Below the pieces are notes generated by a model. It had not been told where the DNA came from. It saw only the letters and a program-made list of their open reading frames with translations, and ran no database searches. DNA of 64,000 nt from Sorex araneus (lineage: Eukaryota; Chordata; Mammalia; Eulipotyphla; Soricidae): assembly GCF_027595985.1 (NCBI RefSeq), contig NC_073311.1:45015539-45079538 (forward strand), in the 5' to 3' direction. This document shows, piece after piece, positions 55,970-64,000 of this stretch (within the stretch, counting starts at the first letter, position 1; each line of letters opens with the position of its first letter). The translations under genes were made by a program, and so were the position numbers.

Positions 55970-56218
55970 GTAAGTTCCAAACTTCTCCTCCTCTTCCTCC
56001 TCCACGCTGCTTCCTCTCTTACCTGCTGTGCCTCCGCCCAGGTGGAGTCTAAGTGGTGAGAATCAGAAAGAGAATATGCCATCCTCCACAGAATGATCTT
56101 GTAGGACCAGGAGACCTTAGAGTGAGTCCTTTGCCCCCCAGCCTTAAGGCAGAGACATCTGTAAATAATACCTCTGCAATTGCATTCATTATTGAAAAAG
56201 TAAAATGATATCTTCATC

Positions 56219-56635
56219 ATCATCATCATCATTCCGTTGATCGTCGAATTTCTCAAGCAGTCTCAGTAACATCTCCATTCATCCTAGCCCTGAGATTTTA
56301 GAAGCCTCTCTTTACTCATTCTTTCCAATGGTGCCGCATTGGAGGCTCTTTCAGGGTTAGGGGAATGAGACTCATCATTGTTACTGGTTTTGGCATATGA
56401 ATACACCATGTGGGCAGAAACTCTCGGTAGCTTGCAAGCCTCTCCCAGAGGGAGAACTAGGCCATAAGCTTCCGGGAGCTTGGTTTTAAAGTCTCTGGAT
56501 GTTGGCCGTTGGTGGGATTACACGGCACCGGGAGCAGTCCCTGGGTGTGACCGCCTAGCTACTGGAAGATGGGGAATCTGGGCGGAAGAGGCCCAGTCCC
56601 GATCCTTGCAGACTTGGAGGTCTCAGACCCTAAAA
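56219..56635 (-). mobile_element. Module C SINE, longest copy, with non-tRNA 5' part
   Basis: Read on the minus strand: a unique 5' part ('gtctgagacctccaagtctg', 'gggcctcttccgcccagatt', 'cggtcacacccagggactgc', 'aaaaccaagctcccggaagc'), then 'gcaagctaccgagagtttct', 'atatgccaaaaccagtaaca', the C insert 'cctaaccctgaaagagcctc' to 'aatctcagggctaggatgaa', and the shared end 'gatgttactgagactgcttg', finishing in (ATG)n. The 5' part is unlike any tRNA. This may be the parent of the module B tail. No coding capacity was recognised. Confidence 0.75.
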
Positions 56636-57213
56636 TGATATCTTAGATGTGAAAAGGATCTTGCCAAACCACACAGGCTTGTGGAAATGTCCTCATCACT
56701 GCTACTCATCACCGCTGTGGCAGGTCACCCCTAGGGGCCTGTCCTGGACCCCCATTGTTAAACTTTGGATCTGCTGATCCTGAACTCCTTTGTCACCCCC
56801 AATTTGAAAGTAACTTTTTTCAGATTTAAAACCTGAGATAATTTAAATGCAAAAAAAATCCTTCTGAAAGGGATTAAGCACCACTCTGTTTAGAAAAGCA
56901 AAATGTAAAGAGTTTGCATTTTTCCCCTCCTGTGTGTGTGGGAGGGGAAGGGAATTATAAGGTGGCTGGCTCCAGAGCCCGACCTTTGAATTGACAAGGC
57001 AGTTTTCTTCTGAAGCTCCAGGATCTTGGTGGAAGGCGACATAGCGGCTGGTAAGTGCATTGCCACTCACAGTCAAGGATAAAGGAAGAACTAGAAGGAG
57101 CTCTGGGAAAGGCAAAGACCCATGTGAGAGACCCCCAGTGGGTGGACCAGAGAAGGGGGTTGTGAGTGACCTGGGTCACCGGGTTCTAACTGTGTCTCCC
57201 TGGCGGTGTACAG
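56636..57213 (+). other. STAB2: STAB2 intron 4, remainder
   Basis: Unique. The exon 5 acceptor is preceded by 'tgtgtctccctggcggtgtacag'-like pyrimidine-poor sequence, a fairly weak tract. Confidence 0.5.
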
Positions 57214-57283
57214 GACGGCTTTGGCGGCACCGCCTGTGAAACCTGCGCTGATGACAACTTCTTTGGACCCAATTGTTCATCAG
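57214..57283 (+). CDS. STAB2: STAB2 coding exon 5: end of EGF-like repeat 1
   Basis: 70 bp between acceptor GTGTACAG|GAC and donor TCATCAG|GTAGGT, phase 0 in and phase 1 out. It encodes [20 protein letters not shown] then CSS. It joins directly to exon 4 (CSCQ+DGFGG), completing the first EGF-like module and entering a laminin-type EGF-like unit. It differs from remembered human STAB2 ([23 protein letters not shown]) at three residues. NCS at its end is a potential glycosylation sequon not present in the human sequence. Intron 5 is 5991 bp and holds the U6/L1 chimera. Confidence 0.95.
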
Positions 57284-57502
57284 GTAGGTCTGATGTTTGT
57301 GACGTTAAATGCGTTTGTACTGGTTGGAAGTCAAAAACAGTCCATTACCCCCAGAAAGAATCCTCTTATGCTGAAAACACAGAGGTGCATATGCAATCAA
57401 CTTTACACGGCACGTCAGAACACCAACCTGTCACATAAAATATTTTCTCTGACCAGAGAGATGTTTTCTGTGCTTTCAGCATTGTGCTTAAGACTTAAAT
57501 GC

Positions 57503-57670
57503 ACAGGGACCAGAGAGAGGATACAGCACTTGCCTAGTGTGTGGCCCAATCCAAGTTTGGACCCCCGGCATCATATACGTGGTCCCTTGATCCCCACCAG
57601 GAGTGATCCCTGAGCACAGAGCTAGGAGTAAGCCCTGAATACCGTTGGCTATGCCTCCCCACCCCAGCAC
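57503..57670 (+). mobile_element. SOR-type SINE, module A, diverged
   Basis: 'gggaccagagagaggataca', 'tttggacccccggcatcata', 'gagtgatccctgagcacaga'. Confidence 0.85.
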
Positions 57671-58837
57671 CCCAAAATCCCTGAGGGCATGAGGTTCCCT
57701 CTCCAGGGGATCCAGGAAGTCACACCCACTTAGCCTGGCCAGATCCACTCCTGCGGTCTTTCGGGATCCTGCTGTCAGCACTGATCTCCCCATAAGCCTC
57801 CACTTCCGCCACCCGCCCCACCACCTCCTGATCTGTCCCTTTCTTCCTTCCCATCTTCCCTGTTCCTTCCCCATTCACCTCCCCAGATGAAAGGAGGCAA
57901 CTAGCCAAGTCAGTGGATGGTCCCCAGAAATCTCCAGAAATCAGAAAACACAATAAGGAAGGAAGGGGGAGAACCAGAACGGAAGAGAACCCATCACCCC
58001 TGTTTCAGAACAGTGTTTATGGGCTTCCAACTGCCTTACTTAATACATATTTCATAGGTTTTGTTGTGAAACTGTTACATCCTGCGGTGAGATGTTATGG
58101 CAGTCATAGGGAAGGAATATCCACAGTGGCTAAGGGAAGGGGTCTTTGTTTTGAAGGAACTTCCCACAGTGGTGCAGTCTTCCTAGTCAGGGTCTGCAAG
58201 ATGCTAGAAGTGGGCTGGAATTCAGACTTCCTAAATCTAGGAAATAAAGACATGGGAGGGACCAAGCCTGCCAGATCCATAATCTCCCCACCCCACCCCA
58301 CCCCACCCAAAAAAAAAAAAAAAACTAACAGTTTCTCCAACACCGCCTTGGTTCTGGCCTTGATGGAAAAATTAGTTTCAGTCATTGTTATTGACTAAAT
58401 TTTTGCAAGAAAACCGACATACACACATCAAACATCCAAGTCTGGGCAAATTGGCACACTGTCATAAATTCTTGGCTGCAGTGGAAGATGTCTCAGTTTA
58501 ATCCATGGGCTCCTGGTATGCCTATGTCTCGCTCTATCTCCTCATCTCCATCTTCATCTTCAACAGAGACTTCTGCTTCAGGGGCACACACTGCCCTTTC
58601 GTGGCTGAGATGAATACAATTTGCGAACCAGTGAATGAATGTAAATGAATGTACCTATGGCAGAGAGAGAACAGGAATGAATAAGTCTGAATGACTGCCT
58701 TAATTTTCTCCAGCCACATTACCTTGACCCAGAATCATGGTTTGAAACAGTATGGAGAAATAATTTTAGAACTCTGGTCTGAGCCTCAGGCTGACTTTCA
58801 TCCTAAATTATAAATCGGAAACATTAAGTTGATTTTG
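57671..58837 (+). other. STAB2: STAB2 intron 5, unique
   Basis: Contains a C4A/poly-A run at about 58288-58324. No exon recognised. Confidence 0.45.
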
Positions 58838-59013
58838 TTTGGGTTTTAAGGGATAGAGCCCGGGCACACACCTGTGCCCAGGACTTTCTCCTGGCTGTTA
58901 GCTCAGGGATCACTCCTGATGGTGCAGCGGGTTCATGTGGGGTGCGGAGGATCAAACCCAAGTCTCCCTCCTGCAAGACAAGTACCTTACCCTCTGTCCT
59001 ATCTCTCTGGCCC
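58838..59013 (-). mobile_element. SOR-type SINE, module A, diverged
   Basis: 'agggatagagcccgggcaca', 'gctcagggatcactcctgat', 'ctatctctctggccc'. Confidence 0.85.
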
Positions 59014-59093
59014 TGAGAACTTAAGGTTTTTTGTTTTTTTTAACACACCCTCTGTCTGTGGCTTCCTTTGTAAAAATAAAAATGCTATTACCA

Positions 59094-59268
59094 GGGGCTG
59101 GAGCAATAGCACAGAGAGTAGGGCATTTGCCTTGCATGCTGCCAACCCGGGTTCGATTCCCAGCATCCCATATGGTCCCCTGAGCACTGCCAGGAGTAAT
59201 TCCTGAGTGCAAAGCCAGGAGTAACCCCTGTGCAACCCCTTTTTGGTGTGACCCAAAAACCTCTAAAA
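59094..59268 (+). mobile_element. SOR-type SINE, module A
   Basis: 'aggggctggagcaatagcac' to 'tttggtgtgacccaaaaacc'. Only about 80 bp from the opposed copy to the left. Confidence 0.94.
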
Positions 59269-59729
59269 TAATTGTGAGAATTTAACAGGATAATCAGTGC
59301 ACAAGAAATATTAGCAATTATAGTTGTAAGTATCTAATTTTCCCCAGTACCCAAATCTTTATTTATCCTCCACTCCATGAAAGATGATTTCATAAGGAAA
59401 ATTTGTAAAAAGCAACTTTAAAGCAGATTTAGCACATTTATATTTTTAATAGTACCTACAAATGGCGGTATGCTCACAAACCATCAAGCAACTGTTTGGA
59501 AATTATGTCTCCTAACTGCTACTTCCTTTCCCTACACTAGAGAGGACATCACTGATTTAAAACAAATATTGAAATGGGCAGGAAGACAGAGAGCATCCCC
59601 CTGGCTTCCTGCCATGGAAGCCAAGTAATTATTCTGAAAGTCAAAAAAAATTTTTTTAAAAAAGGGGGGCACTGGGAAATAGGAGGACAGGCAGTGCTTT
59701 ATCTGAAGTCATTTCAGCATAACCCTGAT
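59269..59729 (+). other. STAB2: STAB2 intron 5, AT-rich unique
   Basis: No exon or clear repeat. Confidence 0.45.
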
Positions 59730-60108
59730 TTTTTTTAATTGAGTCACCATGACATACAGTGTTACAAAACTGTTCGTGATCCAGTTTTAGTCATACAGTG
59801 ATCCAACACCAGCCCTCCACCAGTGTCCATTTTCCACCATCAATGTCCTCAGTTTCCCTCCCACCATCTCTCCCATCTGCCTCTGTGGCTTGATGGAAGG
59901 CACTTATCTTTCTCTCTCTGTCTCTCTCTGTCTCTCTCTCCCTATATCTCTTTTTTCTCTCCTCCTCTCCTCTCTCTGTTTCTCTGTCTCTTTCTCCCTC
60001 TCTCTCCCCCTCTCTCTGTCTCTCTCCCTTTTTCCCCTCCTCCTCTCTCTCCTCTGTCTCTGTCTTTCTGTCTCTCTGTCTCTGTCTCTCTCTGTCTCTG
60101 TCTCTCTG

Positions 60109-60158
<50 letters not shown>

Positions 60159-60195
60159 TCTCCCTCTCTTTCCTTTTGGACATTATGGAGTATTA
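59730..60195 (-). mobile_element. L1 3' end with expanded CT and GT tracts
   Basis: 'attgagtcaccatgacatac', 'ccagccctccaccagtgtcc', then irregular (CT)n/(CTGT)n at 59909-60112, (GT)n at 60113-60152 and 'ccttttggacattatggag'. Confidence 0.88.
60113..60152. repeat. (GT)n microsatellite inside L1
   Basis: About 19 GT units. Confidence 0.97.
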
Positions 60196-60199
60196 CTGT

Positions 60200-60310
60200 G
60201 ACTTGAGCCTTGGCACCACATTCGGGTCCTGAACACCACCAGGGGTCACTCCTGAGCACGGAACAGGGATGGTCTGAGTACTGCTAGGTGTGGCCTATTC
60301 CCCGCAAAAA
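60200..60310 (+). mobile_element. SOR-type SINE, module A, 3' part
   Basis: 'ccaccaggggtcactcctga', 'gtactgctaggtgtggccta', A-rich tail. Confidence 0.7.
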
Positions 60311-61078
60311 CACAACTGGAGAGCTAAACCGAAACTTGGGGGAAACGTCTCCAGACTAGGTGCTAGTAGAACTCTGTGTGATGATGCAGGCATTGAGCAC
60401 TGCGATGTGGCCAGGGGGAGTATCTGAATCTGCATTTTAGCTCACACTCCCTGTTTTAAGTTTAAACCACCACACAGGGCTAGTGGCCTCCATATTGGAT
60501 TGCAGTCTAGAACATAAAGGAGGAAAGAACAGGCATTGAAGCCAAACTGACCCGAGAAGTGTTTTAACCTCTTTAGGCCTTCCTCGCTTTTAATTCAGGC
60601 ATGCTCTCACCTATCTCATTGGGCTGATAACCTAGAAAGATCTAGATCTTAACAGCCAATGAGAAGCTAGAACAAAAACAATCTACAGCAAAGAGATCAT
60701 CGCAATGAATGAATGAATACAAATGAATGAACAAACACGAATGAATGAATGAATGAATGAATGATTCAGTGATAACTGGCCAGTCCCATTAGCAAGGACT
60801 AAGGGAACTTACAAGCCATTTCAGCCGATGTCCACTGGGTGCCAGTGTGGTTTCATGTGCTGTGTTGGTCCAGTGGAGATGACAGTTTTGCCCGTAAGTA
60901 GGACAACTCTATTAGCTGCAGTTTATTTTTAACACCCACTTTAAACCTGATGCCAGATTCTCTTCCCCACTATTGATTCATTGAGAGATGCTTTACGCTG
61001 CAGCATCCAAGGAGAGTTTTCATCTCAGCTGCCAGTGCCCGAGCCTTCTCAATGTCCCCCCTGCTTGGTGCAGAATAC
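60311..61078 (+). other. STAB2: STAB2 intron 5, unique with (GAAT)n
   Basis: GAAT repeats at about 60700-60763. 60525-60650 is weakly MIR-like. No exon. Confidence 0.45.
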
Positions 61079-61092
61079 AAAGTCCCCCTTCT

Positions 61093-61473
61093 TGACTGCA
61101 CTCATTTGTGGCGTTTAGAATAACATCACATGAGGCTGACACCCAAGGACAGTAGATCACTAAGAAAATGATGGCTGGAGTAACCAGTTGGGGTGGGAGA
61201 TACATGCAGAGGGTAGATAATGGACCAAACATGATGACCTCTCAGTGTCTGTGTTGCAAGCCATAATGCCCAAAAGTAGAGAGAGAGTATGGGGAATATT
61301 GTCTGCCATGGAGGCAGGGGGAGGGTGGGAAAGGGGGGGGGGGCATACCCGGGATATTGGTGGTGGGGAATGTGCACTGGTGGAGGGGTGGGTGTTTGAT
61401 CATTGTGAGATTGTAACCCAAACGTGAAAGCTTGTAACTATCTCACGGTGATTCAACAAAATATATTTTTTTT
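61093..61473 (+). mobile_element. L1 3' end insertion (381 bp)
   Basis: 'gaggctgacacccaaggaca' to 'ctatctcacggtgattcaac' and A/T tail. Perfect 14-bp duplication AAAGTCCCCCTTCT at 61079-61092 and 61474-61487. Confidence 0.96.
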
Positions 61474-61487
61474 AAAGTCCCCCTTCT

Positions 61488-61635
61488 CACGCTGGAGCAA
61501 TGGTACAGCAGCTAGGGAGCTTGTCTTGCACTCAGCAGACCTGGGTTTGATCCCTGGAATCCCATACATTCCCCCGAGCACAGAGCCAAGAGTAAGCCCT
61601 GACAACTGCTGAGTGTGGCCCAAAAATGAAACAAA
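61488..61635 (+). mobile_element. SOR-type SINE, module A
   Basis: 'cacgctggagcaatggtaca' to 'gctgagtgtggcccaaaaat'. Its A-rich tail is the target of the U6/L1 chimera. Confidence 0.88.
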
Positions 61636-61648
61636 AGAGAGAAACACA

Positions 61649-61654
61649 GTGCTC

Positions 61655-61705
<51 letters not shown>

Positions 61706-61755
61706 GGCCCCTGCGCAAGGATGACACGCAAATTCGTGAAGCGTTCCATATTTTT
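61649..61755 (+). ncRNA. U6 snRNA sequence, full length, retroposed (U6/L1 chimera)
   Basis: 107 bp from GTGCTCGCTTCGGCAGCACA to the terminal TTTTT, matching the mammalian U6 spliceosomal RNA sequence at every position I can recall, including the ACAGAGA box and the 3' stem. It is almost certainly a processed copy rather than an active gene. A SINE, with no TATA box at -25 or proximal sequence element, lies directly upstream. The T-run is continued by an L1 3' end with poly-A, and one target-site duplication encloses U6 plus L1. U6 acts in the spliceosome catalytic core; this copy is not expected to be transcribed from its own promoter. Confidence 0.93.
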
Positions 61756-61838
61756 AGTGTATAAATCTGTAACTGTACCCTCACGGTGATTCTCTAATTA
61801 AAAATAAATAAATTTAAAAATTAAAAAAAAAAAAAGAG
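61756..61838 (+). mobile_element. L1 3' terminus fused to U6
   Basis: 'gtataaatctgtaactgtac', 'cctcacggtgattctctaat' and A-rich tail are the last bases of the same L1 3' end found at 10.7 and 17.6 kb. Duplication AGAGAGAAACACA lies at 61636-61648 (before U6) and 61839-61851 (after the tail). Confidence 0.92.
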
Positions 61839-61852
61839 AGAGAGAAACACAG

Positions 61853-62674
61853 ACACCCCCTCCTCTAATCCAACCCTCCAGTCTATCCCACAACCCTGGC
61901 CTCCTAACAATAGGATTTGCCAGGGGCATGCAGTGCCCCTGGCCTTCTACCAAAGTAGACATGCAGACTCTCCTTGCATCTTCATGACAACTCTTTTGTG
62001 GGGTCCCCCGTTTTGTGGATCAAGAAGCAGGATCTTCTCAAGGTCATCAGTTACGATGGAGACAGAGGCAGGGTTGGGTCCATGTCTGCCCACAGAGCGT
62101 GGGTGCCCACCACAGCCCCTTCTGCCCCTCACAGGCATTTACCCTGCCTGAGTGACCTCCCTGTCAGGTAAGGGGGTCCAAAGAGGAGTGAGGGTAGGTC
62201 CCCACCCTCAAGGAGCAGAAAAGCAGGTGATAGTTATCATGGATGTGCATGGCACCGGTGGCCACTGTGAGGCCACTCCGAGGGGACACATCACAGAGGC
62301 CTTCCTGCATCCTGCCCCTGTGACCCCAGTGGCCAGAGCTTTGACCTCTTTAAAGACATATGCATCAAGTTTCCTGCCTCTATGCAGGTTTGTGGTAGTG
62401 ACTTCAACAGACACCAAGGGCTCTCTAAGTGCTCTGTGTCTTTCTTCTCTGGCCCTAGGACACTTTCTTGGCTGCTAGTGGTGGCCCTGCATGTCAGGTT
62501 CCCCAGAGCTGTTGGTGCCAGGCTCAATTCATCCTGTCTGGAGGCTGCATCAGAGTGGGAGACACCGAGAGGGGCCCCATGCAAGGACTTGGATGCCCCA
62601 GCATGCAGCTGAGAGGGGAAGCTTGGTGGCTGGTTATGTTTGCATCAGCATCTAAGAGGGGAGCAGGGGCTGAC
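61853..62674 (+). other. STAB2: STAB2 intron 5, unique
   Basis: Moderately GC-rich. No exon or repeat recognised. Overlapping open frames on both strands here lack splice support. Confidence 0.45.
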
Positions 62675-62790
62675 CCTCATTCCATTATCACACTTTCCTC
62701 TACAGAAATCCCATGAGGCAGGCATCATTAGCGACTTTGTTTCCTGCATAATCAATTTGAGACTAAGAAGATTAAGCCCAGGGGTTTCCT
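62675..62790 (-). mobile_element. MIR relic
   Basis: 'atcccatgaggcaggcatca' and 'tttgagactaagaagattaa' are the antisense MIR core. Confidence 0.6.
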
Positions 62791-62851
62791 CCATCCCATC
62801 ATGAAGATTCGCAATAGAAGCCATCCAGAAATATTGTCTTTAAAAAGAGGG

Positions 62852-63021
62852 GCCTGAGGCGGGAGTGAGAGTGCAGTGGGAAGGGCATTTGCCATGCATG
62901 TGGCTCACCCAGGTTCTATCCCCTGGGTCATTCACATATGGTCCCCCGAGCACCGCCAGGAGTAATTCCTGAGCATTGCTGGGTGTGACCCAAAAAGTAA
63001 TAATAATAATAATAATAATAA
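62852..63021 (+). mobile_element. SOR-type SINE, module A, with (TAA)n tail
   Basis: 'gcctgaggcgggagtgagag', 'atggtcccccgagcaccgcc', 'gctgggtgtgacccaaaaag' and (TAA)n. Lacks the 'gtgcagagccaggagtaacc' segment. Confidence 0.9.
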
Positions 63022-63042
63022 CAAATTGAAAAATCAAAAGAG

Positions 63043-63220
63043 GGGACAGAGAGAGTACATTGGACAGGGCACTTGCCTTGCACACAGCCAACCCAGGTTC
63101 CATCCTTGACACCACCTACGGTCCCCTGGGTCCCCCGAGCTCAGAGCCACGAGTGACCCCCGAGCTCAGAGCCATGAGTTTGTCCTGAGCACAGCCAGCA
63201 GTGGCCCAAAACACTAAACA
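63043..63220 (+). mobile_element. SOR-type SINE, module A, with internal duplication
   Basis: 'ggggacagagagagtacatt', 'ccccgagctcagagcca' occurs twice in tandem (about 63135 and 63158). It ends about 55 bp upstream of the exon 6 acceptor. Confidence 0.85.
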
Positions 63221-63274
63221 AATTATGCAAAGAGCCTAACGTCACATCCTGAAAATGCCTCTCCCTGCCTGCAG

Positions 63275-63370
63275 AGTGCAGCTGTGTACACGGCGTGTGC
63301 AACAGCGGGCTGACGGGCAACGGGAGCTGCGAGTGCTACTCGGCGTACACAGGCCCCAGCTGTGACCAGC
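63275..63370 (+). CDS. STAB2: STAB2 coding exon 6: next EGF-like repeat
   Basis: 96 bp between acceptor GCCTGCAG|AGT and donor GACCAGC|GTAAGT, phase 1 in and phase 1 out. With the split codon it encodes [20 protein letters not shown] then [12 protein letters not shown]. This corresponds to human [32 protein letters not shown], so the order and number of exons in this part of the gene agree with a conventional STAB2. Another NGS sequon is present. The exon ends with the first base of a codon expected to encode Pro in human (CDKP). The next exon lies beyond the window, so the gene is truncated here by the window edge, not by mutation. Confidence 0.95.
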
Positions 63371-63528
63371 GTAAGTACCTGTCTCCTGATGTCACACAGG
63401 CCAAAGAGGCCGGATGTGCACACTGCAACTTCGTCGTCATGCCCCGGGGTTCTCTGGGCGTGAGGCCATGAACACGTTTCACTGGAAGAAAATTTAAAAA
63501 TTACAAAGAAAGGGAAAAAGAAAAGGAG

Positions 63529-63663
63529 GGAGTGGTGGAGTGATAGGACAGTGGGTAGAGCACTTGCCTCGCAGGGTTCAGTCCCTGGCATCGCCTCTGG
63601 TGCCCCAAGCACTGACAGGAGTGATCTCTGAAGTCCTGTGCATCACTGGGTGTGATACACCCA
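63529..63663 (+). mobile_element. SOR-type SINE, module A, deleted
   Basis: 'gagtggtggagtgataggac', 'cttgcctcgcagggttcagt', 'catcactgggtgtgatacac'. Confidence 0.82.
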
Positions 63664-64000
63664 AGTTTTGGGGTTTTTTTTTAAAAAAAACTTTTTTAAA
63701 GAAAAGGAGGAAAAAGAAGGGACCTTGGAGGATTAGGGAGTGGAGAGGCCAGAAGGTGGGAAGTCACAGAATGCTGAGAGCAGTGTGGTAACATGTCTTC
63801 AGGTGTATTTAGGAAGTCAAACTGGTGAAGGGTGGAATGGAGAGAAAGACATGGGGGTGGCATGTAGCCAGTTAGTTAGCGGCCAGTTAGCACCAGAACC
63901 TAGGGTTGCTCTCAGTGACAGGCACAAAGATAAAAGACATAAGCAGGAAATGAAGGTGACTGAAAGTCATGATTTGCTAATGCTCCCAAAACTTGTGCCT
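63664..64000 (+). other. STAB2: STAB2 intron 6, start
   Basis: Homopolymer T and A runs, then unique sequence to the edge. The next STAB2 exon is not reached. Confidence 0.6.

Noticed and set aside
61649..61755. An active U6 gene
   Set aside because: No TATA or proximal sequence element upstream, fused L1 tail and enclosing target-site duplication indicate a retrocopy.

Overview
This window is mammalian nuclear DNA, most likely from a shrew (Soricidae, probably Sorex). The sequence is dense in a tRNA-derived SINE with the head GGGGCTGGAGCGATAGCACA. From memory this is the shrew SOR-type SINE. It also carries many 5'-truncated L1 3' ends, CA/GT/GA microsatellites and old MIR/L2 relics. Nothing bacterial or viral in gene organisation was seen.

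The only protein-coding gene I can support is the 5' part of STAB2 (stabilin-2, the scavenger and hyaluronan receptor of sinusoidal endothelium), on the + strand. Six coding exons were reconstructed from splice sites, continuous reading frame and similarity to remembered human STAB2: 31374-31451 (signal peptide), 35337-35476, 38235-38350, 55884-55969, 57214-57283 and 63275-63370. They give about 195 codons: signal peptide, N-terminal Cys-rich segment and the first EGF-like repeats. The gene continues beyond the right edge. Introns 1-5 are 3885, 2758, 17533, 1244 and 5991 bp, with phases 0, 2, 1, 0 and 1.

Layout: 1-31 kb is intergenic sequence upstream of STAB2. It is made of SINEs, L1 ends, MIR relics, a probable class II retroviral LTR (5931-6391, minus), a CT/CA-rich minisatellite inside an L1 end (3.2-4.0 kb), a pair of adjacent perfect inverted repeats (8613-8666) and a small CpG island (about 13.48-13.76 kb). 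From 31.37 kb to the end is STAB2 with introns loaded with repeats; intron 3 is the largest.

The most interesting non-genic content is the retrotransposon biology. There is a full-length U6 snRNA sequence fused to an L1 3' end and bounded by a target-site duplication (61636-61851). There are very short L1 insertions of about 43 and 78 bp with perfect duplications, a SINE and an L1 whose 5' halves are inverted, and a modular SINE system. In that system one tRNA head occurs with two unrelated 3' modules, and a third, longer relative has a non-tRNA 5' part. All names and similarity statements rest on reading the sequence and memory of the families; no database search was run.
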